A stretch of 64,000 nt of DNA, taken from contig CM059193.1 in the NCBI GenBank assembly GCA_030323885.1, forward strand, positions 77,713,447-77,777,446. Reading direction: 5' to 3'. Source of the stretch: Branchipolynoe longqiensis (taxonomy: Eukaryota > Annelida > Polychaeta > Phyllodocida > Polynoidae). Below the pieces are notes generated by a model. That model ran no database searches, had not been told where the DNA came from, and worked only from the letters and a program-made list of their open reading frames with translations. Positions 54,655 to 64,000 of this stretch are shown piece by piece. The position numbers and the translations under genes are program-made. How positions within the stretch are numbered: position 1 is the stretch's first letter; each line of letters starts with the position of its first letter.

Positions 54655-55604
54655 TTAATTGGTGAGCAAGCGCTTGGCAAGGCCGCTGGGCTTTTCTAGT
54701 CGTTTGTTATAATGTTTTGTGAACGACTTAGCCGTCTTCCAGCCCGCATGCGCCAGGATTCTCTTCACTGAGATCCCCAGCAATCGTGCTTTGGAAACCA
54801 TGGCACCTCTGGTCGAATGAGAAGCGCATTTCCCTGTATCGACCGCTGCTGTCTGCAACACTGTTATCGTCCATCTGGCGAGAGTGTCCCTTGAAATTGC
54901 TTTCTGTGGCTTAATAAAGCTCACCAAAAGCTGTTGTGAGTTCCTTATGTCTTTTGTCTTGGATATATATGCCCTTATGGCCGACACAACACATAACTTC
55001 CGATCCTCGGGAAAGTGATCTAAGTGAACCGTGGATAACGGATCACCCAGCCTGTTTGACTTCAACAATTGTGTCAAATCAAACGTTGCCTGCTTCCTAT
55101 CAATCTTGAGTCCATCGATAGATAAGGCGACAATGGTTTGTCCTCTATGTCCAGTTACTAAAAGTAACAACAAAGCAACCTTAAAACCTAATTGTTTAAC
55201 ATCTAAATGAGAGTTGTGAGGCCAAGCCTTAAACAACTTAAATACCACCGAGACATCCCAAAAGCAACTATATTTTGGCTTGGGTGGATTCCTCTCGTAG
55301 ACGGATCTTAATAATCAGTGTATTACCCTATGTTTTCCAACTGTCACTCCGTCGATTTGTGGCAAGATTATCGATAGCGCACATCTTGCCGCATTAATGG
55401 CTCCAAAGCCAATGCCTTCGTCCTGCAACGTTCGTAGAAAACGAAAACCTGTGCTATAGAAGGGTTTGCTGGTTTTACCTTCATCAGCAAACAATGTACG
55501 TCCCATTTCCTAAGATATGTGGTGTACATTTTTACCGTTCCTGGCCTCCATGCATGTGAAATAATTCTTTGTTCAGTAATTATGTCTAATCCAAACTTCT
55601 GCAA
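54655..55604 (-). pseudogene. DIRS tyrosine recombinase, one frameshift
   Basis: N-terminal SAM-like part 55604-about 55440 (I-I-S-H-A-W-R-P-G-T-V-K-M-Y-T-T-Y-L) changes frame, with a stop at 55315; the catalytic part is 55310-54655. Visible: first Arg in V-T-G-H-R-G-Q-T, then H-S-T-R-G-A-M-V-S-K-A, then I-L-A-H-A-G-W-K, and Tyr in F-T-K-H-Y-N-K. So the R-H-R-H-Y set is complete. In DIRS elements this enzyme inserts the circular DNA. Interruption of the N-terminal part probably inactivates it. Confidence 0.85.
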
Positions 55605-55929
55605 ATGTTTTCTTAAAAAAGGAATGCCAAAAGGGGTGTCGTTGACACGTCTCCTTGGACCGACGGCGGGCGTGATGAGCCAGGTTCCCGGGTCTTCTTA
55701 GGAATCGGAGGCAGCCTTTTGCTTGCTGTGTCACTGCCGCTAAACCAGGGTTGCATGTCCCAATCGGGGACAAGCAGTATGGTGTGTGTTTGCTCCATGC
55801 TGATTTTCCTGACCACTCGGCTGATAATGCTGAATGGTGGAAAAATGTAGAAATATTTATTTTCCCATATAAAAGAAAATGCATCTACTTTCCATGCATC
55901 CGGTTCGGGATGCCATGACACATAACGGG

Positions 55930-57440
55930 CTAACTTATCATTGTTGCATGTTGCGAACAAATCAATCTCGGGGGTCCCCCATTTCTGACAAATACGTCTC
56001 TAAATATTGATGTACCCAATGACCATTCTAAATGGTCGCGGAATTTCCGACTTTTTTGGTCTGCTAACGTATTCTGTGATCCCGGAATATGAGCCACTGT
56101 TAACCACACTTGCTGAGTCTGTGCCCAAACCCAAATAAGTTTGGCTACTTGGTTACACGGTTTAGATTTTGTACCACCCATATTGCGAATATAAGCCATG
56201 GCTGTGGTGTTGTCAGTTAAGATTCTGACTTGGGATTTTGGTATTTTTAGCAAACTACGGAGCCCTAAATAAATGGCCCAAAGTTCTAAGACATTAATGT
56301 GATCTGAAATTTCATTTTCTAGCCATCTGCCTCCCGTTGCTACTCCATTTCGATGCGCACCCCATCCTTCTAAGGAAGCATCAGTGGTCACTATAGTATT
56401 AGGTTCCCCCATATGAATAGGGTTGGGTGATGTTTCAATATGTTGCATCCATCAATTAATGTCCTGTAAACCTTCATCCGAAATAAACATTTTTCTCTCA
56501 AAATTGCCCTTTGTATGTGCTAATGCTAAGTTTTTATCTATCTCTAGTGACTTGATATGTGCTTTCCCATATAGTATAGCGGGGACGTAAGATATCATTA
56601 TGCCGATAAGGACCACAATCTGTCTTATCTTTGGTTTCGCTACATTAAGAATCTGGGTCGCTTTAACCATAAACTTGTCTAGTTTTGGTTCTGTTATAGA
56701 TACCGTTAACTTTTCTGTGTTCAGGATTAAATGTAAGCACTTAAGCTCTTTTGTCGGTTTGAAAACTGATTTAGACTGATGCCCATAGAAACCCAACTTT
56801 GTGCACAAAGAACATAATTCAGTGACCGCTTTAGCACATCCAATTTCAGTTTGTGCCATAATAAACAAAACATCTATGTATCGGAACATAACATGGCCAT
56901 TTCACGCCATTTGTGAAAAAACAGTTTCAATAGTTTGGTAAACAAACGAGGGGCACAGGCCAAGCCATTGGGCAAACAGGTAAACTCAAAAAGCTGATCG
57001 TTCCAAATAAATCGGAGATATTTCCGATCCTGTTTCGCTATGGAAATTGTATAGTATGCGTCTTGCAGATCTACACTTGCCAGCCAGGCTTCTGGTGTAA
57101 TCATATCGCGTGCTGTTTCTAATGAAAACATTTTTAAATGTTTGTATTCCACTTTTTTATTTAATTTTGTTAAGTCTAGGATCATGCGGACGTCCCCATT
57201 AGCCTTTGGGCGAGAAAAGATATTGGATATAAATTCTCCTGGGACATGGTTTACTTTGTCTACGATCCATTTATCACAAAACATATTAACCTGCTTCGTC
57301 AGTGCCTCTCGTTCGGTAGGGTCAAAATTATAAGGAAAGGGAATCCTTTTTTGGACAGGTAATTGAGTAAAGGGGATTCTAACCCCTCGGACAATGTCCA
57401 AAACATTTACATCTGTAGTAATACTGTGCCACTGATCCAA
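55930..57440 (-). pseudogene. DIRS reverse transcriptase-RNase H, mutated active site
   Basis: RT fingers/palm 57440-56930: V-R-G-V-R-I-P-F, F-S-R-P-K-A-N-G-D-V-R-M-I-L-D-L, V-D-L-Q-D-A-Y-Y-T-I, L-P-N-G-L-A-C-A-P-R-L-F-T-K-L-L-K. A frameshift and a TGA follow at about 56920-56940. The next part (56889-56452) starts F-R-Y-I-D-V-L-F-I-M-A, where Y-I-D-D is expected: the second active-site Asp is Val. RNase H 56448-55990 has T-D-A-S-L-E-G-W-G, E-L-W-A-I, T-D-N-T-T-A-M and H-I-P-G-S-Q-N-T-L-A-D. A stop at about 56450 separates RT and RH. Dead copy. Confidence 0.88.
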
Positions 57441-57532
57441 ATGATTCTTAATGTTTCCTGCTTCAAAGTTGATTACTAAAGTTTGAGTGGTCTTCTATAA
57501 CGCTGGTGTTTGCAGGGTTTGAATAGTGGCCT

Positions 57533-58774
57533 CTACTTGTTCCCTGGTCGGGGGAACGGTCTGGTCGTGGTGTATCTCCGTCCGAACTGCCAGTTGCCGT
57601 TTCCGTCGTTCCATCCAGACGATTGTCGGGTTCCCCGTCCCCGGAATGGGTGGCCGTAGCTCTGGCCGGGCCTGCCCCCTCTGGCGGGCCGGCGGGATCG
57701 AAAATCCCCTCGCGATCTTTTGAAGCGTGGGTTATCCACCTTCTTTATGCCATCCATGTTCTTCCCACTCTTTGACGCTGTTTCAACCTCTTTAAACAGA
57801 TACTGGAGCTGGCCTCCTAACATCTTGGTCTTATCGAGAGGTTTACCTTTGATGGGTTCCGGAGCCAGAAAAAGAGTATACTCTTTCCCATCATTGTCAG
57901 TCACTCTCTTTGAACGTGCTACCTCTTTCCCGGCGTCCGTGCACACTGACTTAAAAACATTCTCAAACCGCCGGTATGAGAGGTAGTTGGCTGCTGCCGT
58001 AAGCATGGCCAGACCCTTGTCCATCATTCTGGCTAACGAGGAGAACTTGTTCTCCCACTGCATACGGTTTGCCACTGGAGCTATGGCTGTAAGGGTCCCC
58101 AGGACCGCCTTGTGCACCATGTGCATCACTCCTTCGAACCGCTTACGGTCCTCCGTCATGTTGACATCCCTATCCATCTCTTTAATGATGGAGTTAGGGA
58201 CGCCCTTAATGCCAGTGAGTTCTTCTCCGAGTTTAGAAATAACCTTGGCTGGCTTAAATATGCGGAAATGCCCATTTATTGTCTCCTTCATGAGGGTGGG
58301 GGTCTTAATCCGTCTGGCTTTAGGTTTTTCAAGCTTCTTCCGGACTTTGCCCCCGATTACAGCGAACACCCCATCATATTGGGTATCCGAGTCTGACTCG
58401 GTTGATGTGGAGTCAGGAGAGGAATCGAAAGAAGAATCTTTCTTCTCCTTTTTCTTTTTGGACTTTGGCTTCCTCTTTTGCCTATTGCCGACCTTTCGCC
58501 GTTCTTTTGCGAAGTCATCACCGGACGAGCTGGCTGGCTTCTTGGCCTTCTTTCTTCGTTTTGGAGGAGGGGCGGCTACCTCCAGTGCCGAGTCAGTCTC
58601 GGAAAAGTCTTCCCATTCCGACACATCATCGGGAATGGGCAAAGACCGTTTCCTTGAGGAAATGGACGCCTGAATGCTGAGGATATGACTCTCCATGGCT
58701 GCCATCCGAGTCTCCCCGTCCACATCGGAAGGGATCAGCGCCCCGGGCTGAGGCGAAGGCATAGCCGACAACAC
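57533..58774 (-). CDS. DIRS ORF1 (gag-like), intact
   Basis: A 413-codon frame. N-terminal acidic/Ser region (D-D-V-S-E-W-E-D-F-S-E-T-D-S), a basic stretch (P-P-K-R-R-K-K-A-K-K; K-R-K-P-K-S-K-K-K-K-E-K-K), a folded middle (G-V-P-N-S-I-I-K-E-M-D, W-E-N-K-F-S-S-L-A-R-M-M, G-G-Q-L-Q-Y-L-F-K) and an R/G-rich end (R-R-P-A-R-G-G-R-P-G, G-R-G-T-R). It presumably binds nucleic acid; the basic stretch looks like a nuclear localisation signal. It overlaps the start of the RT region within about 100 bp. Confidence 0.75.
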   Translation of the reverse strand: MLSAMPSPQPGALIPSDVDGETRMAAMESHILSIQASISSRKRSLPIPDDVSEWEDFSETDSALEVAAPPPKRRKKAKKPASSSGDDFAKERRKVGNRQKRKPKSKKKKEKKDSSFDSSPDSTSTESDSDTQYDGVFAVIGGKVRKKLEKPKARRIKTPTLMKETINGHFRIFKPAKVISKLGEELTGIKGVPNSIIKEMDRDVNMTEDRKRFEGVMHMVHKAVLGTLTAIAPVANRMQWENKFSSLARMMDKGLAMLTAAANYLSYRRFENVFKSVCTDAGKEVARSKRVTDNDGKEYTLFLAPEPIKGKPLDKTKMLGGQLQYLFKEVETASKSGKNMDGIKKVDNPRFKRSRGDFRSRRPARGGRPGQSYGHPFRGRGTRQSSGWNDGNGNWQFGRRYTTTRPFPRPGNK

Positions 58775-58799
58775 CAGCGATGAATCGTACTCCTCATCT

Positions 58800-59520
58800 A
58801 AGCGGCGCTGACGGCACTGTCCTACTTTGCTTCGTAGCCATCGGAAAGCTGAAACAATTATAAATTGATCAGTAACCGGAAAGTTGACTCAACATCACAA
58901 TTCGTTGTTTAAAACTAAATTGGACGTAAAGTGGTGTTACGGAACGTGTTTAAACCGTCCAAACACAGGCGTGATAAGCTAAAGTATTGGCGTAGGTTGT
59001 AGGTCAGAGACCAAAACCAAACGCTGGGTCGGGACCAGTGTATCGGCCTGCCCAGCTCTCTGTTTCATACACTTCTCCCTCCTGCGACTTCTGCGCCAGC
59101 AAAGTGGAGAAAATGCTATAAAACTCGGAGGACCACCCAAAAAGTTTGTGGGGAATCTATAAAAGAAACCCAGGATCATCCCCAACGAGAACCTCTATTA
59201 GGATCCGAGAGAATCTCCCCAGGAGATGAGACTGATGCCAACATATCTACCCGTGTGTAAACAGGTGTCGATAGAACAAAGGAGTATCGGTTTCGCTTTG
59301 CACCACCAAGAATTGATGCCTTGTTCTATCCGTGTTCTGTAAAAATACTAATCCTGTCCTAAATGGACCTAAGAAAGTTCTGAACTTTCCTATTTAGATG
59401 CTATAATGCATCATAAACAAGCTAAACCACAGTTTTTGTAATACTTACAGTTAATTCACTTGTTGTAGTCAAATTTTGCCGGAGCAACTCAACGAATGTC
59501 CTCCCGTCGTGAGTTGTTTA
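58800..59520 (-). other. DIRS 5' leader region
   Basis: Between ORF1 and the right inverted end. No frame; ends in the segment (about 59524-59557) shared with the palindromic stub at 49691-49720. Confidence 0.5.
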
Positions 59521-59584
59521 TGCTAATTGCTGGACCCGGATGTGCTTCCTTCTCCCTAGCCTGAGGCTAGCCTGAGGCTTAATA

Positions 59585-59770
59585 CCGCGGTGACAGTAAT
59601 GACAGTATTGGCGGCACTGGTAGCCGTGGGGGGGGGGGGGTGGCGCCACCTGTCCCACCTTGAAGAGGGGGGACACCCATCAAGTAGTACACAACATACG
59701 GGTGGCCAAATAAGCAATCTTCCCCTATGCGCCTTTATACTCGCATAAGTTTTATACATCACATATATAC
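59585..59770. mobile_element. gtggcgccacc dispersed repeat, copy
   Basis: 'gtagccgtgggg' G run, 'tggcgccacctgtccca', 'tttatactcgcataag', 'catcacatatata'. Directly abuts the right end of the DIRS element. Confidence 0.6.
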
Positions 59771-60025
59771 ATGAAGAGTCAGGCTCAAAATCACGTAAAC
59801 GCCAATCCAAAAATGTAGCTTAAATAAAAGATTTTTACCTGAAAATAATTTGAATTCTCACTAATTCAACTTTTCATATGATTACATGGTTATGGAACAA
59901 TGAACAAAACAGTAGGAATACAAAAGAAATAAAGTTGTGGAGGGTTTGATTCCAAAGTTCATCTCCATTTTTGGATTGGCATTTACATGGTTATATATAT
60001 CTGAATATAAATAAGGTTCGCTTAC

Positions 60026-60145
60026 GTAGACAACTTCCAGGTTCAGCACAATATGAATCTGGACACTTGCAAGTGTAGGATCCCGGCACATCTGTGCACA
60101 CCTCATTTGGGCCGCATGGCGAAGCAGCACCACAGTCAATTATAT
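60026..60145 (-). CDS. Exon: EGF-like domain 2
   Basis: Phase 1-1 exon of 39 codons with donor CTAC|GTAAGC. Pattern: D-C-G-A-A-S-P-C-G-P-N-E-V-C-T-D-V-P-G-S-Y-T-C-K-C-P, then Y-C and G-S-C. The G-S-Y-T-C-K-C core is diagnostic for EGF. The split codon plus start reads D-I-I-D-C, resembling the D-x-x/E-C start of calcium-binding EGF domains. There are seven cysteines, one more than usual (the Y-C), so one could be free or pair elsewhere. The next exon in the chain lies 12.7 kb away, across the DIRS and gypsy insertions. A MITE begins 142 bp upstream of this exon on the genomic plus side. Confidence 0.88.
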
Positions 60146-60286
60146 CTGAAATCCAATTAACAATATGTTAAAACACTCCCATTCAATCCAAATGCGCTAC
60201 ATATTCGGAGAACATGGGATGGCTGGTTAAGGTCGTACGTTAAGTATATACACATTCAGGCATTGATCGACGAAACCGCAACAATA

Positions 60287-60597
60287 CACAATTTCTGTGA
60301 CGCATGCGCAGAGCGTAATCCAGGCTGGACTTGTGGGTCACAGAGTGTGTGGAGAGGCAATTGAGGCTCTGTTAACACTGGCTTCATATTGAGTAACTGA
60401 TAGTCTTTTCGGCACAACTGTGGATTTATAGAGAAAACATACTTACCATTTTATATAATTATAGCTGTATCCTATTAATTGATTGATGGATTGAAAACCT
60501 TGATCGTCAGTGTAAAACAACACAGTGCCACACTGTCGACCCACAACACGAGTGTTGTTGCCTATCACTAGGTGTCATACTAGTCGCGGAAATCGTG
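60287..60597. mobile_element. MITE, cacaatttccg family, copy 2
   Basis: Inverted ends CACAATTTCTGTGACGC and 'gtcgcggaaatcgtg', flanked by TA; the rest matches 18329-18643. Confidence 0.82.
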
Positions 60598-60599
60598 TA

Positions 60600-61515
60600 T
60601 TGGTTGAAGGTTAATTTAGAATCCAGGAAGAATCAAGAAATTTACAGTAGAGTAGGGCAGCTGCTTGGAAGCAGACCTCCCGCTTTCCGTGCGGCACCCC
60701 AGCCTCCAGTAACCCAACCACAAAGGAAGATTTCAAAAGAGATTACAGGACCAGTAGTTGAATATAATAACATAGTAATAATAAGCAGGATCACTGATCA
60801 TTACATACATGAATAATATTTTATACCTCACAACACATGCAAAGATGTAGCTATTGCTTCAGGCCATAGGCAGTGTGACAGAACAAAGACACTTCAAGAT
60901 TATGGTCAGAATGATTAATCACAAACTACTGACAAAACATTTTAAAAAGAATAATAAAAAAGCGGAGAATATACAGAAAACAAAGTGTGCATGTTATTCT
61001 TAACATGGGTAATTTACGTGGCTGAGTCGTCCAAATGATATGACACTGGTGGCGCCACCTAGCCTTAAAATTCCGAACTGACCTGGCGTCGAGTGTCATC
61101 TGGCGGATTACGCCGGAGTAACTCCACCCGCTGCCTCCAGGGCCCACCAACCGAACCAGACTTTGAATTTCCCGCCAAATGGTCACGTGCCAACCTCCTC
61201 CAGGTTCAAACCATCACAACCATTCCTGCCGCCATCAACGGAACACCGATCTAACTTCCACCACCCACCCCCACCGCTGATAAAACAGGTAATGGGTGGG
61301 GTTAAGAGTTCTAGTCCAGCCCACCAATTGACCTGTGAATGAAGAGACTTAACATTTGACCTGTCATAAACATTGTAGATTTGAACATACTGATTGATAT
61401 TTGACCTGAAATAACCATTGAAGATTGAACGTACTGATCCTCTCTGCTTCTGAATAAAGACTAACCACTATAACATCATCCCTCCGCCTTCGTAAATTAG
61501 AGAAATTGTAACAAA
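60600..61515. other. Intron sequence between the two EGF exons
   Basis: No exon or clear repeat besides 'tggtggcgccacctagcc' at about 61048, a piece of the dispersed repeat. Confidence 0.4.
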
Positions 61516-61516
61516 C

Positions 61517-61639
61517 CTGTACATAGCGTATTTCCATCTCCTGTGAACCCTGGCTGACAGACACACATAGAAGCCCCACTTATCGTGTTGACACAGTCAG
61601 CATTCGATGTACAATTTGTAGTGCTGCAGTTATTATAAG
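61517..61639 (-). CDS. Exon: EGF-like domain 1
   Basis: This is a symmetric phase 1-1 exon, the classic shuffled EGF module, with acceptor TTTTTCAG and donor ACAG|GTTTGT. Its 40 codons hold six cysteines in EGF order: N-C-S-T-T-N-C, then A-D-C-V-N, then M-C-V-C-Q-P-G-F-T-G-D-G, then L-C. The GFTGDG turn is typical. There is no strong D-x-D/E-C calcium-binding start (the start is YNNC). Domains of this type sit extracellularly in the secretory pathway with three disulfides. The phase matches CUB upstream and the second EGF downstream. Confidence 0.88.
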
Positions 61640-61734
61640 CTGAAAAAAAGGAACATATATATCTTTAATCAGTGAATCAGAATACTTGAGCAATTTTCAT
61701 AATAAAATAAGAAGAAAATGCTCAGGTGCAACTG

Positions 61735-61925
61735 ACACTTATCAACACCATGGGAGGTGAGGAGGGATGCAAGTGGCGCCACCGGTTAAGTGTGGAGTCT
61801 TACGGAGTATAACAATATCAGTAATATCCGACAATGTCAATAATATCAATAATAACACAAATTCCCTTAAGTATCTTTATAATCGCGTAATGCGCTATAC
61901 ATCACCCATATATAACGTAATGCAC
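61735..61925. mobile_element. gtggcgccacc dispersed repeat, copy
   Basis: 'agtggcgccaccggttaagt', 'gtggagtcttacggagtat', 'ataatcgcgtaatgcgcta'. Includes a (caataatat)n part at about 61825-61860. Confidence 0.6.
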
Positions 61926-62290
61926 AGTTGATGCAAGAATAATAGTTCTCTTGATTTAAAGGCAAAACCAATACTAGTAAGACTGACAGAGTCCATGTCA
62001 ACAATCTCCACCTCTGCCTTTCAAATCTAACTGGTCTCTTCTCCTCATGTATATGGGCATTATCAAATGATTAATTTGCTGGTTATCAATCTCAACATTA
62101 GATCCATGTCTATACTAACATTCAGCACACAAAAATAGCTACAACGTAGGAAATACTATATTGGTAAAATCATGGTTTTATGCAAATTCAATATAAATAA
62201 TCAACACCATTAGTCCTTGTCATTGACAGTTCAGTCACCATATCAACAACTGTCTGCTCAGAGTTTGTAGATATACACTAAATGGCTAGA
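61926..62290. other. Intron sequence, nothing recognised
   Basis: No coding or repeat signal seen. Confidence 0.35.
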
Positions 62291-62294
62291 CTCC

Positions 62295-63305
62295 ATATGA
62301 ATCGGTAGAGGGCTTTCCGTGCGGAAGGTCGGGAGTTCGAGTCCCAGCCGAGTCAAACAAATAACTTACACAATAAACAATGACTTACAGAATTAATACT
62401 TGTCACAACCTAGTCAGGCACTAGGCATTAATCGGATAGGACAAGGACTGGCTAGCGCAGTATCATAATAATGTGACAGTGTGGGATATCGGGTCATGGT
62501 AACGGCAGCCTTGTTTCCCAGTGGGATAGCACTATTAAGCTAATACCCCTGTCACACTACGACGTAACGAGCCAACGTGAGCCTAACGTGGTCATTTTTC
62601 GTCATTACGTTGGGTTACGTCATGATGACGTCATAATGACGTTAGAATGACGTCGAGCTACGTCACATTACGTCGTGTTACGTCGAGTTACGTCAAGGTT
62701 TTGGACATGTTCAAAACTTTCCACGTAGCTCGAACGTAAGGGTTTACGTTCGCCGTACGTTCTGTTCACGTTCAGTGAACGTCAATGACGTTAAACGGAC
62801 GTTATTCCAACGCTGCTCACTTGTTCAACTACGTTCAACTACGTTCCACTACGTTGACCCACATTAAACCGAGTGCAAATGCCTACGAGGCTTAATGGGA
62901 ACGTCAGGAGAACGTCAGGAGAACGTCAGGAGAACGTGCATTCAACGTACGTTCAACGTCTCATGACGTGGCTAACGTCACATAACGTTCTTCTGGCGAT
63001 GGAATAACGTTCATAACGTTCCGTGAACGTAGTGACGTTGTCCTCTCTCGTTGAATGACGGTATCACTACGCTTTACCGACGTTACGTTCTCGTCCACTA
63101 CGTTGCATCCACGTTCAACTTCTGCCCAAATTTGCATACTACGCCGAGAAGTTCAACGTTCTTCACGTTCTCCCTACGCTGACGTCATTACGTCGTAGTG
63201 TGACAGGGCCATAAGTCGCCATGAGTGCGCACTGTCACAATTAAATTGGTACCCTCCCGATATGCCCTTAGATGTTGCTAGGACATAAGACAAACAACAA
63301 ACACT
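62295..63305 (+). mobile_element. SINE family 1 copy interrupted by a MITE
   Basis: Head/body 62295-62545 (B box 'gggagttcgagtcccagcc', 'atgtgacagtgtgggatatc') and tail 63211-63305 ('gtcgccatgagtgcgcact', 'gatgttgctaggacataag') flank the element at 62546-63210. Confidence 0.8.
62546..63210. mobile_element. Palindromic acgt-word MITE
   Basis: Ends CCCCTGTCACACTACGACGT and the complement of 'acgtcgtagtgtgacaggg'. The interior is packed with aacgt/acgtt/tacgtc words in both orientations. The end motif (CTGTCACA) resembles that of the 3548 and 5300 elements, but the internal word is different. Confidence 0.85.
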
Positions 63306-63419
63306 CAACCCCTCGGTCCCACAACTTCCGGTGTAGGCAGTAAACACTCAGCTCACGAGCCCACCTTGCATTTTTTATGGCAACTTCTGTACATGTTTGC
63401 TACTTCAGAACTGACTTAC

Positions 63420-63547
63420 TCATAGAGACTTGGAGTTGGAAGCCTTCGACGGACTGCCTGCCTGTGAATGACTTATGAACGGTGTAGGCGATAATCAACT
63501 CGTTACTTTCAAAAAATACATTATCTGGGAAAACATCCGAACAGTAT
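63420..63547 (-). CDS. Exon: C-terminal half of a CUB domain
   Basis: The acceptor follows ...TTGCCCACAG and the donor is A|GTAAGT. The only long open reading (42 codons plus split codons) begins YCSDVF and contains the CUB-like pattern FPDNVFFESNELIIAYTV followed by a GF-Q-L-Q-V strand. This matches the last strands of CUB domains (Cys, then an S/E-N-x-L-x-x-x-F strand, then G-F-x-L/A). CUB domains are extracellular beta sandwiches used for protein or glycan binding. The first half must be encoded upstream, beyond the right edge. The exon leaves phase 1 and fits the following EGF exon. With a half domain only, another beta-rich module cannot be excluded. Confidence 0.6.
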
Positions 63548-64000
63548 CTGTGGGCAACACAAGAACAGAGTACATGCGATTAGAGGAAATACAACCAGGG
63601 CGTGCCGATGGACATTATATATGCGCCAGCAATGGAGTACTTCGTAGATGACTAAATCACAGAAAGGTCTGACTTTTTCTTAGAAGTACTACAGTTCTTA
63701 GATGATAGATTGGCTAGTTTAGGAGTCTGCACTGGCCTCTCGGGAAAGGAGCCACATGGACAGGTATGCGCGGATAGAGTGATGACATCAGGGAGCATAT
63801 GTGGCATAATGGTTCACACACTAGCCCGAAATCCAAGAGGTGTATGTTCGAATCCTGATCTAGGCGTATTTTCCCCATTTTTATTATCCCCATCGAACGA
63901 CACCAGTAAGAAAGAGTATGTAAACTTAATATTGCATTATCCAATGGGAAATTACTATTTTCAAAATCAAAAACCCTCATCCAGATTTAAAGCTATGTAT
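63548..64000. other. Upstream intron with a tRNA-like scrap
   Basis: 'tggcataatggttcacacac' and 'tgtatgttcgaatcctgatc' (about 63802-63860) resemble A and B boxes of a tRNA-derived SINE head. No exon of the host gene is seen upstream of the CUB exon. Confidence 0.45.

Larger units (their letters stand above)
54516..59592 (-). mobile_element. DIRS-type tyrosine-recombinase retrotransposon
   Basis: Inverted ends: 'ctcggtattaagtctcaggc' + 'tagcctcaggctagggag' at left and 'ctccctagcctgaggctagc' + 'ctgaggcttaataccg' at right. On the minus strand, in order: ORF1 (58774-57533), RT/RNase H (57440-55930), tyrosine recombinase (55604-54655). No integrase and no LTRs, as expected for DIRS. RT has frameshifts and a mutated active site; the recombinase is shifted once. 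Located in the intron between EGF2 and the first CAP exon, same strand as the host gene. Confidence 0.9.
20914..63547 (-). other. Gene model: CUB-EGF-EGF-CAP-mucin-SEA-like-TM surface protein, 13 exons, 5' incomplete
   Basis: Thirteen minus-strand exons chain with consistent AG/GT borders and phases: 63547-63420 (enters phase 2, leaves 1), 61639-61517 (1-1), 60145-60026 (1-1), 47292-47204 (1-0), 44985-44770 (0-0), 43722-43586 (0-2), 42481-42390 (2-1), 41873-41775 (1-1), 36411-36350 (1-0), 34413-34349 (0-2), 25716-25592 (2-1), 24529-24175 (1-2), 21124-20914 (2-stop). The product is about 600 residues of a type I membrane protein with an adhesive or receptor-like ectodomain, one TM helix and a short tail. 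Signal peptide and start are outside the window. Introns reach 12.7 kb and are filled with transposons. Domain calls for EGF and TM are firm; CAP and CUB are by motif; the SEA-like part is inference. No poly(A) signal was clearly identified after the stop. Confidence 0.7.

Noticed and set aside
57720..58673. Plus-strand frames of 88 and 228 codons
   Set aside because: Antisense shadows of DIRS ORF1.

Overview
This is eukaryotic, intron-rich, AT-leaning nuclear DNA crowded with transposons. DIRS and Ngaro tyrosine-recombinase retrotransposons, short-LTR gypsy elements, tRNA-derived SINEs, many TIR/MITE elements and a CUB/EGF/CAP/mucin membrane gene point to an invertebrate animal, most likely a marine deuterostome such as a cephalochordate, echinoderm or hemichordate. 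I cannot name the species from sequence alone. There is no bacterial gene layout, operon or CRISPR array.

Host gene. On the minus strand, 13 short exons between 63547 and 20914 join with every intron phase matching: a C-terminal CUB half, two EGF domains, four exons of a strongly diverged CAP (CRISP/SCP) domain with its Cys-rich tail, a Thr-rich mucin-like linker, three exons of a SEA-like or unknown alpha/beta segment, a transmembrane exon, and a Pro/Tyr-rich tail with an NPxY motif. It looks like one single-pass surface protein whose 5' end lies beyond the right edge of the window. The CAP cavity residues appear lost. One mucin exon has a second copy broken by an LTR insertion.

Layout. 1-9.9 kb: Ngaro ORF1 relic, SINEs, two palindromic MITEs built from repeated short words, a U2-snRNA/SINE chimeric retrocopy, and 72-bp and ~63-bp satellites. 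9.9-15.5 kb: LTR fragment, Ngaro 5' fragment and a minus-strand gypsy element lacking most of its integrase. 15.5-20.9 kb: non-coding with MITEs. 20.9-45 kb: 3' exons of the host gene; between them are SINEs, MITEs, a Ngaro element with split repeats nested in a SINE nested in a ~39-bp minisatellite, a LINE 3' end, and a second Ngaro element with RT and recombinase. 45-60 kb: a deleted LINE copy, the first CAP exon, a pogo-like MITE, a gypsy element with 145-bp LTRs and a 5-bp target duplication inside a palindromic DIRS-derived stub, and a 5-kb DIRS element. 60-64 kb: EGF and CUB exons, MITEs and a SINE.

Almost all long open frames belong to transposons, and most carry frameshifts, stops or deletions. 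The only convincing cellular gene is the CUB-EGF-CAP-mucin-TM gene.
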